The notes beneath the pieces are model-generated. The model was given only the letters and a program-made list of their open reading frames with translations, made no database searches and had not been told where the DNA came from. Positions 1 through 6,952 of a stretch of DNA of 21,726 nucleotides are shown piece after piece. Origin of the DNA: an uncultured Desulfovibrionaceae bacterium (lineage in GTDB: Bacteria > Desulfobacterota > Desulfovibrionia > Desulfovibrionales > Desulfovibrionaceae). Positions within the stretch are counted from its first letter, which is position 1, and every line of letters starts with the position of its first letter. The DNA lies in assembly GCA_949427775.1 (NCBI GenBank), contig CASQEL010000005.1, positions 1 through 21,726 of the forward strand, read 5' to 3'. The position numbers and the translations under genes are program-made.

Positions 1-648
1 GACAAGCTCCTTCATGAGCCGGGTTCTGTCAGCGGCGTTGACGGTGTCTGGAGATTTGCCTGCGGCAAATTCCTGAAAGCGCGGGGACTGGCGCATGCGG
101 GTGAACTGATCGTGCGATGCCGTGAGGCTCTCGTCCTCAATGCCTCTGGCCGCCTTGCGCCGGATTTTCTCTTCCTCGTCGGATACTGTCTTACTCAGGC
201 TTCTGACCGCATTGGCGATCTTTTTCATGGCCTTTTCCCGGAGGGTTGTGCAAGCCTGCTGGAACAGAGCCTCGTACTTTCCGTTATCCTGTTCTATCTT
301 TTTGATATCGTCCGCCGTGAAGTAATCCACTGTGGCGGAACACTCTTCCCCCCAGGTCAGCTGCGTGAGGCTGGCCGTCATGGGCGTGGCCGCCTTGGGC
401 AGCACGTCTTCCCCGTCAAAGAAGACGGCATTGAGCAGGGAGGACTTGCCGGCCTTGACCCTGCCGATGATGCCGATGCGCAACAGGCGGTAATCGTCGG
501 CAAGTGCGGCCAGATTTTTTTCCAGCTCCCCGACGTCGCTGACGCCGTATTCCCGGATGAGTTCCCGGGCGTCCCTGCCGATGGCGTCATCATAACGGAC
601 TGCTATATTGTCCAGTGCGGCCAGCATGTTTTTCAGATGCTCGGACAT
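1..648 (-). CDS. Dynamin-like GTPase, partial (3' end beyond window)
   Basis: The 216 codons from the ATG at 648 to the window edge encode the N-terminal part of a dynamin-superfamily GTPase. A P-loop GRVKAGKS is seen at about residues 62-69. It is followed by LPKAATPMTASLTQLTWG, which fits the switch I (G2) threonine region of bacterial dynamin-like proteins. The stretch after it, about 125-180, is rich in charged residues and probably helical. An AGGAGG ribosome binding site overlaps the TGA stop of the upstream GTPase gene, which ends 11 bp before this ATG, so the two are co-transcribed and probably translationally coupled. Two adjacent dynamin-like GTPases are the arrangement of the Eleos (LeoA/LeoBC) anti-phage systems and of heteromeric bacterial dynamin pairs. 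The GTPase identity is clear; the defence role is inferred from context. The missing C-terminus prevents a subfamily assignment. Confidence 0.8.
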   Translation of the reverse strand, partial: MSEHLKNMLAALDNIAVRYDDAIGRDARELIREYGVSDVGELEKNLAALADDYRLLRIGIIGRVKAGKSSLLNAVFFDGEDVLPKAATPMTASLTQLTWGEECSATVDYFTADDIKKIEQDNGKYEALFQQACTTLREKAMKKIANAVRSLSKTVSDEEEKIRRKAARGIEDESLTASHDQFTRMRQSPRFQEFAAGKSPDTVNAADRTRLMKELV

Positions 649-659
649 GGCGTTCCTCC

Positions 660-2426
660 TCAGTTTCGGCACGAGGCCAGATCATTCAATATGGTCATGA
701 CTTCGTTACGGGCGGCTTCCAGCGCCTGCTGTTTCCGCTCCTGCTCCTGACGTTCGGCATTTTGCCCTTCTGCGGTTTCCCTGATGATATTCATTTTTTC
801 GGCAATGAGGGCTTCATACTGGTTGCGCGCCGCCTCAATCATGATCCCCACCTGCTCCTCCAGCCGGGCGGGCAGGCTGTCCCGCAGCCTGCTCTTGATG
901 GCAGGGAAAACCTCACCTTCCAGTTTGCCGCGAATGGCGGCGTTCACGTTTTCTCTGTTCGCATTCTTGAAGAAAGCGCCGAGGATCTCCGGTAGGAAAA
1001 GGAGCAGAGCGCCGATGACCGGCATGGCAATGCCGGCTGTCGCTCCCAGAAGGCTTGTTCCAAGGAGGCCGCTCCCCACAACTTTTGCGCCCATGTTCCA
1101 TGTGCCCTTGCCGGCCAGGTTCGCAAGGGCGGACACTTTTTCGTCGGGACGTTGCAACCACGCCTGAATATCCGTGAAGGCGGTTTGCACTTTCTGTGAA
1201 AGTCTCTCCACAAAAGCCTCGTCAATCTCTTCCTGTTTCAGAAGGTGATCCATACCTTCCAGTGACATGGAAAATTCGTTGCAGATTTGCGTATTGACCT
1301 CGCCCAGTTTGTCCCTGATCGCGGCAAGCAGCGAGCTGCGGACGATTTCGTTGAGGCGCGCTTCCGCCTGAGGCTGATTGCCGCTTGCCAGAACCGTAAC
1401 CAGCTCTCCGCAGGCAAGGCTCAAATCCCTGCCGACAGCCTTGATGATGCCGCCTGTCATGCCTGTGGAATAGGCCCTGCGCATATGCTCGATGTCCGCT
1501 TCCGCCCCGGTTTTCAATTTTTTCAGGCTGTCCCGCAATTCTTCAAGGATGGCGTCCAGTTGCTCGCGGCTCTTTTGCAGGGTCCGGAGCTTGAGATTGG
1601 CGGTGTCCAGAAGCTCGTTGCAGAACGCTTCAAGTCCGGGGGTGTGGATGCGCCGGAACAGACCGTCGGGATCGAGGGCGGCAATAGCGCCGTTTACCGC
1701 CTCGATAGAAGTGTTGTTGATGACGCCCAGCGGAACAGGATTGTCAAATTCAGTATCCAGCAGTTCGCGTATGTGCGCCGTGATTTTTTCGATGTCGCAT
1801 TGCGGCTTCAAATCCGTCTTGCTGAGGAAAAGATGCATGCCCCGATCGAAGCCCTCGATATCGTGCATATGCCGCAACAGCGTTTTTGACAGCGTGCCTT
1901 CCTGTGCATCGCAGAGGAGAAAATAATGGCTGCCGCGCAGCAGATAGGTGACAATGGCCCTGTTATGCTGTTCCAGCGGGGAGTCAAAGCCCGGCATATC
2001 CACCAACACCAGCGGCTCGATCTCTTTCAGTCGCCGGTTATTGAGATAGAGACGGATATAGGCCCAGGAAGCCGCATTCTCGCTGACAGTGCCGAAGGCC
2101 TCCGCTTCAAAACGGGAGATCGCGCCGTCTTCGCCGACAGCTTCGAGATACGGCTGTTCCGCGTAGCGCAGTTCCGTTGCGATGGAGGTTTCCGGCCTGA
2201 TGGCCGTCGGCAGACGACGTTCCCCCAGCAGGGTGTTCAGCATGGTTGATTTGCCGGAACTGAAAGCGCCGACTACAGGAATGACAAGTTCACAGTCGCG
2301 TATGGCCGCTTCCAAAGCCGTGGCCCTGTCGAGCGTTTGTTCGCCAAGGTCATTGTGCCGCACGAGTTCGCGCAGCCGGACAGCATGGGCAAGAAAGTCT
2401 TTCTGAGCGGATAGTTGATGTGACAT
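660..2426 (-). CDS. Dynamin-like GTPase with hydrophobic C-terminal segment
   Basis: From the ATG at 2426 this is a 588-residue protein. The GTPase motifs are visible: G1 GAFSSGKS at about 53-60, a G2 threonine in RPETSIATE near 80, G3 DMPG at about 143-146 and G4 SKTD at 202-205. Long helical stretches follow. A strongly hydrophobic segment at about 443-484 resembles the membrane-inserting paddle of bacterial dynamins, and the C-terminus (about 540-588) is a charged coiled coil. It should bind and remodel membrane upon GTP hydrolysis, probably together with the second GTPase just downstream. The start is uncertain. In-frame ATGs also lie at 2498 and 2492 and a TTG at 2525; 2426 is preferred because AAGGAG lies 12 nt before it, though that spacing is long. 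It is divergent from the ATPase-nuclease pair. The GTPase call is firm; an Eleos-like phage defence role is inference. Confidence 0.82.
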   Translation of the reverse strand: MSHQLSAQKDFLAHAVRLRELVRHNDLGEQTLDRATALEAAIRDCELVIPVVGAFSSGKSTMLNTLLGERRLPTAIRPETSIATELRYAEQPYLEAVGEDGAISRFEAEAFGTVSENAASWAYIRLYLNNRRLKEIEPLVLVDMPGFDSPLEQHNRAIVTYLLRGSHYFLLCDAQEGTLSKTLLRHMHDIEGFDRGMHLFLSKTDLKPQCDIEKITAHIRELLDTEFDNPVPLGVINNTSIEAVNGAIAALDPDGLFRRIHTPGLEAFCNELLDTANLKLRTLQKSREQLDAILEELRDSLKKLKTGAEADIEHMRRAYSTGMTGGIIKAVGRDLSLACGELVTVLASGNQPQAEARLNEIVRSSLLAAIRDKLGEVNTQICNEFSMSLEGMDHLLKQEEIDEAFVERLSQKVQTAFTDIQAWLQRPDEKVSALANLAGKGTWNMGAKVVGSGLLGTSLLGATAGIAMPVIGALLLFLPEILGAFFKNANRENVNAAIRGKLEGEVFPAIKSRLRDSLPARLEEQVGIMIEAARNQYEALIAEKMNIIRETAEGQNAERQEQERKQQALEAARNEVMTILNDLASCRN

Positions 2427-2764
2427 GACGAGGAGCTGCTCCTTGTTGCGATCCGACCGGATGTCGGGAACTTTTTGTCCATTCTGCCCCATGAGCATTC
2501 CGTAAGATGGAATCGTCCTCGCCAAAATTTTTTTATGATTTTAAACCTCCTCATCGGGGGGGAAGAGCCGTTGGCAACACGGCGAACTCGCTGAAATCCT
2601 TTTCGTAACCTCTCCTTTGAGGGAGAAGCAATTCGCACGCCCCCGGCCCGCCGGTTGCTTTTTGTCGAAACAAGGGCTTGCAGGGACTGGATCAATATCT
2701 CAAAAAAGGACATAGAACTCCGGCAGGCTCCGCAAGGGAATGCCTGCCGGTCGGCAAGCGCATC

Positions 2765-2900
2765 CGTGATAGTCCGGGCAATCGCATGAACGAAGATAAT
2801 CTATTGGGAATATTAGCAATGCATACGTCGGCCGCTACAGATTTTTTCGTTATTTCAAAGAGTTATACGCTTCATGCGATTGCCCTGCGTGATAGTCCGG
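2765..2900. repeat. 13-bp direct repeats flanking copy A (target duplication)
   Basis: CGTGATAGTCCGG occurs at 2765-2777 and again at 2888-2900 with no mismatch, bracketing the element. The repeat sequence differs from that around copy B, which argues for a duplicated target site and not for part of the element. Confidence 0.75.
2778..2887 (+). mobile_element. MITE-like element, copy A (about 110 bp)
   Basis: The element is AT-rich with perfect 15-bp inverted ends: GGGCAATCGCATGAA at 2776-2790 and its reverse complement at 2871-2885. It is flanked on both sides by the 13-bp direct repeat CGTGATAGTCCGG (2765-2777 and 2888-2900). By hand alignment it is roughly 80% identical to copy B at 19903-20010, with shared runs ATAATCTATTGGGAA, AGCAATGCATACGTCG and GTTATTTCA. 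It has no coding capacity. Inverted ends plus a copy-specific direct repeat are the marks of a non-autonomous transposon moved by a transposase in trans. A 10-13 bp duplication is known for the IS4 family, but the parent element is not in this window. The first two G of the left end overlap the direct repeat, so the exact boundary is uncertain by a few bases. Confidence 0.72.
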
Positions 2901-2948
2901 CGTCTCTGGCGCACAAGGCAGATACAAGAGAGAAAAGGAGCTTCAGCC

Positions 2949-4229
2949 ATGATAACGCATCTTGGCATATCCAACGTCGGACCGACTGCTGACATGGAGC
3001 TGGACTTTGGCTGCCGTTTGAATTTGCTTACCGGAGACAACGGACTGGGAAAAAGTTTTCTCCTCGATATTCTCTGGTGGGCCATGACACGCACATGGCC
3101 GGCAGAGGTTAATCCGCGTCTGACCGCGGGTAAGACAGCACTGCCCACAGACAAAAAACAACCGGCAACTATTAGGGCCTGCTTTGCTGCCGCGTCCAAA
3201 ACCATAGAAAACGAGAGTACGTTCAAGTCCCGCGAGCAGGCATGGTCAATAAAGAAGGGGCGTCCCGCCAATCCCGGTCTGATCTTCTACGCTATGGCGG
3301 ACGGTAGTTTTGCAGTATGGGATCCGGCGCGCAACTACTGGAAGTCGATGCGGGAGGAGGGAAAAGCGCGTCCTCCGGCCTATGTTTTTAGCCCTGAGGA
3401 GGTCTGGAACGGGCTGGAAAATGCGGACGGCACATGGCTTTGCAACGGCTTGATCCGGGACTGGGCAGGCTGGCAAAAGGAAAACGGCCACGCTTTTGCT
3501 TCGTTACAGGCTGTACTCACTGTGCTGTCGCCTTCCGGAGAGGAAAAACTTGTTCCCGGCAACTTGACGCGCATCAGCCTGGACGATGCGCGGGATATGC
3601 CGACGCTGCGCATGCCGTATGGGCAGGAAGTCCCGGTGCTGCATGCTTCTTCCGGCATGCGTCGCGTCATTTCGCTGGCCTATTTTCTGGTCTGGTGCTG
3701 GGAGGAGCATCTGAAAGCCAAGGAACTGCTGGGGGAAGAGCCGGAAAGCCGGGCGGTATTTCTGGTGGATGAAGCAGAAGCGCATTTGCATCCCAAATGG
3801 CAACGCACGGTAATACCGGCCTTGATGAAGACCATGGAGACGTTGAGCCCCAACAAAGAGATGCAGCTTGTTGTCGCAACGCATTCGCCGCTGATTATGG
3901 CCTCTGTGGAAACTCTGTTTGATGCGTCGAAGGATGCCTGGTTCGACCTTGATCTAAGCGATGGCAACGTCCTCCTTACGCGGAGGCCCTTCGTGCGGCA
4001 GGGGAATGTCACCAACTGGCTTACCAGCGAAGCCTTTGACTTGCCGTCCGGTTACTCCCGGGAAGCGGAAAAGGTTCTGGAAGATGCAAGCCGGGCATTG
4101 AGTGAAGAAGATTTCGGTCCGGAAGAGGCGCAAAAACTGGATCAGCAATTACGCGGTGTGCTTTCGGAAACTGATCCCTTCTGGATACGCTGGCGTTTTG
4201 TGGCGGAAAAAAAGGGCTGGCTGGCATGA
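2949..4229 (+). CDS. ptuA: ABC-type AAA ATPase, PtuA-like (Septu defence)
   Basis: This is a 426-residue ATPase of the SMC/ABC-like AAA_21 type. Motifs in order are: Walker A GDNGLGKS at 29-36, a signature-like SSGMR at 234-238, Walker B VFLVDEAEAH at 270-279 and the H-loop THSP at 311-314. It is soluble, with no membrane segments. The ATG at 2949 has AGGAG eight bases upstream; a longer in-frame start at 2874 exists only because the upstream repeat element contributes ATGCGATTGCCC. The stop overlaps the original ATG of the downstream HNH nuclease gene (ATGA at 4226-4229), showing translational coupling. An ATPase of this type paired with a small HNH protein is the layout of Septu anti-phage systems, where the ATPase is thought to control nuclease activity. 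The same pair also occurs as an effector of some retrons, but no reverse transcriptase is seen here. The ATPase call is firm; the Septu assignment is inference from motifs and pairing. Confidence 0.82.
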   Translation: MITHLGISNVGPTADMELDFGCRLNLLTGDNGLGKSFLLDILWWAMTRTWPAEVNPRLTAGKTALPTDKKQPATIRACFAAASKTIENESTFKSREQAWSIKKGRPANPGLIFYAMADGSFAVWDPARNYWKSMREEGKARPPAYVFSPEEVWNGLENADGTWLCNGLIRDWAGWQKENGHAFASLQAVLTVLSPSGEEKLVPGNLTRISLDDARDMPTLRMPYGQEVPVLHASSGMRRVISLAYFLVWCWEEHLKAKELLGEEPESRAVFLVDEAEAHLHPKWQRTVIPALMKTMETLSPNKEMQLVVATHSPLIMASVETLFDASKDAWFDLDLSDGNVLLTRRPFVRQGNVTNWLTSEAFDLPSGYSREAEKVLEDASRALSEEDFGPEEAQKLDQQLRGVLSETDPFWIRWRFVAEKKGWLA

Positions 4230-4297
4230 TTCCTGTTACGCCGCAGACAGAACCTGAAGATTTCGATAAAAAAGTTCGCCAAAAAGGTCTGCGCTGA
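4226..4297 (+). pseudogene. Detached N-terminus of the HNH nuclease (ends at in-frame TGA)
   Basis: Beginning at the ATG that overlaps the ATPase stop, 23 codons encode MIPVTPQTEPEDFDKKVRQ followed by KGLR, then TGA at 4295-4297. The frame continues directly into the downstream HNH protein, whose ATG is the next codon. From memory of this HNH family, proteins begin in this way (a PEP..FD..VR..GL pattern) and then carry a tryptophan, so a TGG to TGA change is the simplest reading. The product is either a 23-residue peptide or an upstream part of a once 199-codon gene. Confidence 0.65.
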
Positions 4298-4825
4298 ATG
4301 GCGAAACATGATGTTGATATCACTGTTGCCCTGCCGTCAGGGACAGAACTGCCTGCCTACTGGCAAGCTTGTCTGGATGAGCTGCATGATCGTTATGGCG
4401 GTATTTGCGCCTATCTTGCCGTTTTCTTTGAGAGGACTACCGGGGCGGGAAGCGTTGATCATTTTCACCCCAAGTCTTTGCGCCCTGATCTTGCGTATGA
4501 ATGGTGCAATTACCGTCTGGCCTGTTCAGCAATAAACAGCCGCAAGTGGAATTCTACCAATGTTCTCGATCCTTTTGAAGTCAAGGATGGCTGGTTTTAT
4601 CTGGAACTCGTAAGCGGGAAGATTTTCCCCAACCCGCAGTTGCCCACCTCTCTGCAAGAGAAAATTTATAAAACCATAAAACGGTTGAAACTGGATAACC
4701 TTGCTCATAATGAATTGCGCGCCCGGCACTACCAGTATTATTGCGAAGGGTGGATATCAAAAGTGTTTCTTGAGAAATATTCTCCCTTTGTATGGAAGGA
4801 AGCAGACCGGCAGGGACTGCTCTAA
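4298..4825 (+). CDS. ptuB: HNH endonuclease, PtuB-like (Septu defence), N-terminally interrupted
   Basis: This 175-residue protein carries an HNH nuclease core: SVDHFHPKS with the key His at about 55, then YEWCNYRLAC (Asn 71) and the final Asn at about 80 in SAINSRKWN. The C-terminal half, about 95-175, follows the usual pattern of this family, ending in SPFVWKEADRQGLL. It should cut nucleic acid when licensed by the neighbouring ATPase. The reading frame is open upstream to the ATG at 4226 except for one TGA at 4295, which is immediately followed by this ATG. AAAGG about 11 bases upstream could support re-initiation. The catalytic part is thus intact while about 24 N-terminal residues are detached. 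Whether the shortened nuclease still works cannot be told from sequence. A terminator follows at 4872. Confidence 0.75.
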   Translation: MAKHDVDITVALPSGTELPAYWQACLDELHDRYGGICAYLAVFFERTTGAGSVDHFHPKSLRPDLAYEWCNYRLACSAINSRKWNSTNVLDPFEVKDGWFYLELVSGKIFPNPQLPTSLQEKIYKTIKRLKLDNLAHNELRARHYQYYCEGWISKVFLEKYSPFVWKEADRQGLL

Positions 4826-4871
4826 TTCTGTATGCCCTCGGGAACAGTTGATCTGTGTTTCCCATAATCAG

Positions 4872-4900
4872 AACCACCCGCATAGCGGGTGGTTTACTGT
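4872..4900 (+). terminator. Rho-independent terminator after the ATPase-nuclease operon
   Basis: A 10-bp perfect stem, AACCACCCGC (4872-4881) and GCGGGTGGTT (4885-4894), closes on the loop ATA and is followed by TACTGTTT. It lies 47 bp after the nuclease stop codon. A second small hairpin AGGCGC/GCGCCT follows at 4904-4918. Confidence 0.75.
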
Positions 4901-4939
4901 TTCAGGCGCTACGCGCCTTCAACTGGCTAAAGCCATAAT

Positions 4940-4971
4940 ACAAGAAAGGGCGGCTCCGGAGAGTCGCCCTT
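4940..4971 (-). terminator. Rho-independent terminator after the small membrane peptide
   Basis: Read on the minus strand, AAGGGCGACTC (4961-4971) pairs with GAGCCGCCCTT (4946-4956) around the loop TCCG, with one mismatch in the stem. It is followed by TCTTG. It lies about 20 bp beyond the stop of the 29-residue gene at 4993. Confidence 0.6.
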
Positions 4972-4992
4972 GATCTTGAGAAAATGGGGGGA

Positions 4993-5082
4993 TCAGTTCT
5001 GCTTGCGGGTCAGGTAGAGGCCGAAAAGATACAGCCCTGCCATAAAAGCGCCAGCCAAAAGCCAAAGCGTTGTACCGCTCAT
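4993..5082 (-). CDS. Small single-pass membrane peptide, 29 residues
   Basis: The ATG at 5082 is preceded by AGGGAGG at a spacing of about six bases, a near-ideal ribosome binding site. The peptide is almost one transmembrane helix (about residues 4-24, rich in Leu, Ala, Gly, Phe and Tyr) followed by a basic tail TRKQN. A terminator lies just after its stop. I do not recognise the family. Peptides of this shape act as small subunits of transporters or respiratory complexes, or as type I toxins, but no partner gene is adjacent. A similar 32-residue gene at 18105-18203 also ends in KQN. Support comes from the ribosome binding site, the compact terminator and the clear hydrophobic profile; the function is unknown. 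Confidence 0.6.
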   Translation of the reverse strand: MSGTTLWLLAGAFMAGLYLFGLYLTRKQN

Positions 5083-5287
5083 TGCATCCTCCCTGTCATA
5101 TGCGAGCACGCAATCAATCCGGCAGCGCCAAGAATGACCGCCAAGACTTGTTGCTGATACAGCCCTATTAGGAGGGAGCCTACAGCAACTTTTCCGGAAT
5201 ATCAGCGATTCGTTTTGCCATGTTCGCCTCACGCTCGAAAATAACCCCTCTTGCCCTGGTTGTCGAACTCTTTTGCCGGTTGTCACA

Positions 5288-5302
5288 GGGCAATCGCATG
5301 AG
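5288..5302 (+). repeat. Solo end of the MITE-like element
   Basis: GGGCAATCGCATGAG matches 14 of 15 bases of the left end of copy A. No matching interior or opposite end follows, so it is either a remnant or a separate site using the same sequence. It lies next to the recombinase remnant at 5305. Confidence 0.4.
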
Positions 5303-5304
5303 TG

Positions 5305-5698
5305 TCAGGAGGCGGGGGCTGCGAGAAGGGCCTCATATGAAGGATAACCATGCAATACGCTGGAGCGCAAGCCTCGCTCGCGAACTTCTTTGGGCATAAG
5401 CACGGCGTCGGCCGCGGCGGCGTCCTGGTCTTCTGCGTCAAGGGCGTGCGGCGGCGCGGCGAGTTGGGCGTCAGCGAGAACTTCCGTTTTCCGGTTGTCC
5501 ACCTTCATGGCCTTGAATTGCGGGACAGCCGCGTTGATGTGAGGGGGGGCAATACCCGCGTTGCGCGCCGAAGTTGATGACGGCCCGAAGGACCATCATT
5601 ATACGCTGAGCGGACAGATGACATCCCGGATTTTTTTTAGTACGTTCTTTCCTGACTAACGATTGATATTTATTTGTATTTAAATCTTGCCTGTTCAT
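5305..5698 (-). pseudogene. Tyrosine recombinase (phage integrase) remnant, frameshifted
   Basis: In one minus-strand frame, from about 5698 to 5555, the text IMMVLRAVINFGAQRG resembles the core-binding domain of phage-type integrases. The match continues in another frame from about 5556 as GIAPPHINAAVPQFKAMKVD, then NRKTEVLADAQLAAPPHALD. This matches the linker and the start of the catalytic domain of integrases, where the usual pattern is VDNRKTE.L.D.QL..LL.ALD. The shift lies near a run of seven C at about 5540-5550. The catalytic Arg-His-Arg-Tyr residues are absent, so the gene is dead. The start of the upstream fragment is unclear. It marks the edge of an old mobile element. The call rests on recalled family patterns, so confidence is moderate. 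Confidence 0.6.
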
Positions 5699-5735
5699 GG
5701 TGTACCCGCATCATCCAACCCGAGGTAAAGGGAAC

Positions 5736-6647
5736 ATGTCGGACCATCCGCAACGGATACTTCAACTGAATGACACGTTGAAGCAGAAACTTTTGCAGTA
5801 TCTGGAAACGCCCCGCATCTACCCCACAGCTGTCGAAGGTTTCAACCTTGTTCGTCGTGAAGATGCCGGGACACCTGAAAACTGCTTTGAAAAACCGCTT
5901 GTTGGACTTGTCATACAGGGCACGAAACATTCCCTCATGGGTGGAAAGGAATACGTCTATACGGAAAATCAGAGTATTGTCGCGGGTGTGGATATGCCCA
6001 TATCCTCCTATATCATAAATGCAACACACGAAAAACCTTTTCTTTTTCTTTATCTTTATCTCGATAGACAAATGCTTTCTTCTTTGGCGCTGGATATGCA
6101 GCAGAGTTTTACCGAAAATATGGAGACGAGCACAAGTATTTCGGTTGCCGATACGGATACGGATATTTTGGAAATGTTTCTTCGTCTTCTTGAACTTAAT
6201 GAAAAGCCGGAACAAATACCGCTTCGCGCTCCCATGATGCTGCGCGAACTGCATTATCTTCTGCTCGTAAGCCCTCATGGAAAAATTCTGCGGCAACTGA
6301 ATACACCAGGTACACAGAACAATCAGGTTGTTCAGGCGATAAACTGGATACGGGCAAATTACAAGATTCCCATGCGGGTGGATTCGCTGGCACGACAGGT
6401 CAATATGTCCACGGCGAACCTGCACCGCCATTTCAAGCTGCTCACGGGGCTCAGTCCGTTACAGTATCAGAAGCGGCTGCGCCTTCATGAAGCCCAGCGC
6501 CTTATGCTGATGGAAAGCGAAAGGGCTTCCAGCGCGGCCTTGAGTGTGGGCTATGAAAGCATAACCCAGTTCAACAGGGAATATAAGCGGGTATTCGGCG
6601 AACCTCCTCTCAGGGATATAAACCGTCGTCGCTTTCTTGAGGCGTGA
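5736..6647 (+). CDS. AraC-family transcriptional regulator
   Basis: This 303-residue protein has an N-terminal effector-binding domain of the AraC_N type (about residues 20-180, including FEKPLVGLVIQGTKHSLMGG). The C-terminal double helix-turn-helix spans about 200-300: the first helix-turn-helix is at RVDSLARQVNMSTANLHRHF, and the second includes SAALSVGYESITQFNREYKR before FGEPP. The ATG at 5736 is chosen because GAGGTAAAGG lies just upstream; an in-frame ATG at 5697 lacks a comparable site. It should bind DNA and activate or repress genes in response to an unidentified small molecule. The next plus-strand gene, an aromatic amino acid permease, begins about 300 bp downstream and could be a target, but nothing in the sequence proves it. 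Its coding sequence is AT-richer than the genes to the right, consistent with acquired DNA. Confidence 0.88.
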   Translation: MSDHPQRILQLNDTLKQKLLQYLETPRIYPTAVEGFNLVRREDAGTPENCFEKPLVGLVIQGTKHSLMGGKEYVYTENQSIVAGVDMPISSYIINATHEKPFLFLYLYLDRQMLSSLALDMQQSFTENMETSTSISVADTDTDILEMFLRLLELNEKPEQIPLRAPMMLRELHYLLLVSPHGKILRQLNTPGTQNNQVVQAINWIRANYKIPMRVDSLARQVNMSTANLHRHFKLLTGLSPLQYQKRLRLHEAQRLMLMESERASSAALSVGYESITQFNREYKRVFGEPPLRDINRRRFLEA

Positions 6648-6952
6648 GGGGGCGCGCCTGAAACAATTTCATGGTGTGTTGTCGCTGTTGCCCGTCCCGT
6701 ATATTCCGGGAGCGAGACGTCGGCCGCCGCTCCGTGCGGTGAGCGGCATGCCGCGGGTATGGACGGTTCTCGGCGGGCGTGCCGGTACGGCAACGACAAC
6801 GTCCGCATCATCCGCTGTCGGGACATCACAGGATTCACGGGGGATGGGCTGAAGCCGCGGAAAGACGAAGCGCGTTGAGCGGACGTGCCGTCCGACGCGG
6901 AATATTCTTTCAACTTTTGCGGGGCGCGGATGCGCCGACCAAGGAGTATGCC
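6648..6952 (+). other. Intergenic region before the permease
   Basis: About 305 bp without a supported gene. Composition turns GC-rich here, marking the change from the island to the transport cluster. A hairpin CGGACG/CGTCCG lies at 6880-6894. The ribosome binding site AAGGAG of the permease is at 6941-6946. No clear promoter was identified. Confidence 0.5.

Larger units (their letters stand above)
2427..2948. other. Divergent intergenic region with inserted repeat element
   Basis: About 520 bp separate the two divergent operons. It should hold promoters for both directions, but no convincing -35/-10 pair was found. A perfect 9-bp inverted repeat, CCGGCAGGC (2720-2728) and GCCTGCCGG (2742-2750) with a 13-nt loop, could be an operator or an RNA hairpin. 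The MITE-like element at 2778-2887 lies between this hairpin and the ATPase gene. The AGGAG at about 2937-2941 is the ribosome binding site of the ATPase. No gene is supported here. Confidence 0.6.

Noticed and set aside
4295..4342. TGA in the nuclease gene read as selenocysteine
   Set aside because: A small CCCTG/CAGGG hairpin lies about 32 nt downstream. However, tryptophan is the residue expected at this position, no selenoprotein family is involved, and the hairpin is too small to be a convincing insertion element.
5148..5185. GTTGCTG/CAGCAAC inverted repeat upstream of the 29-residue gene, and a 13-codon frame nearby
   Set aside because: The short stem with a loose interior and a tiny frame without support is too weak to call an operator or gene.
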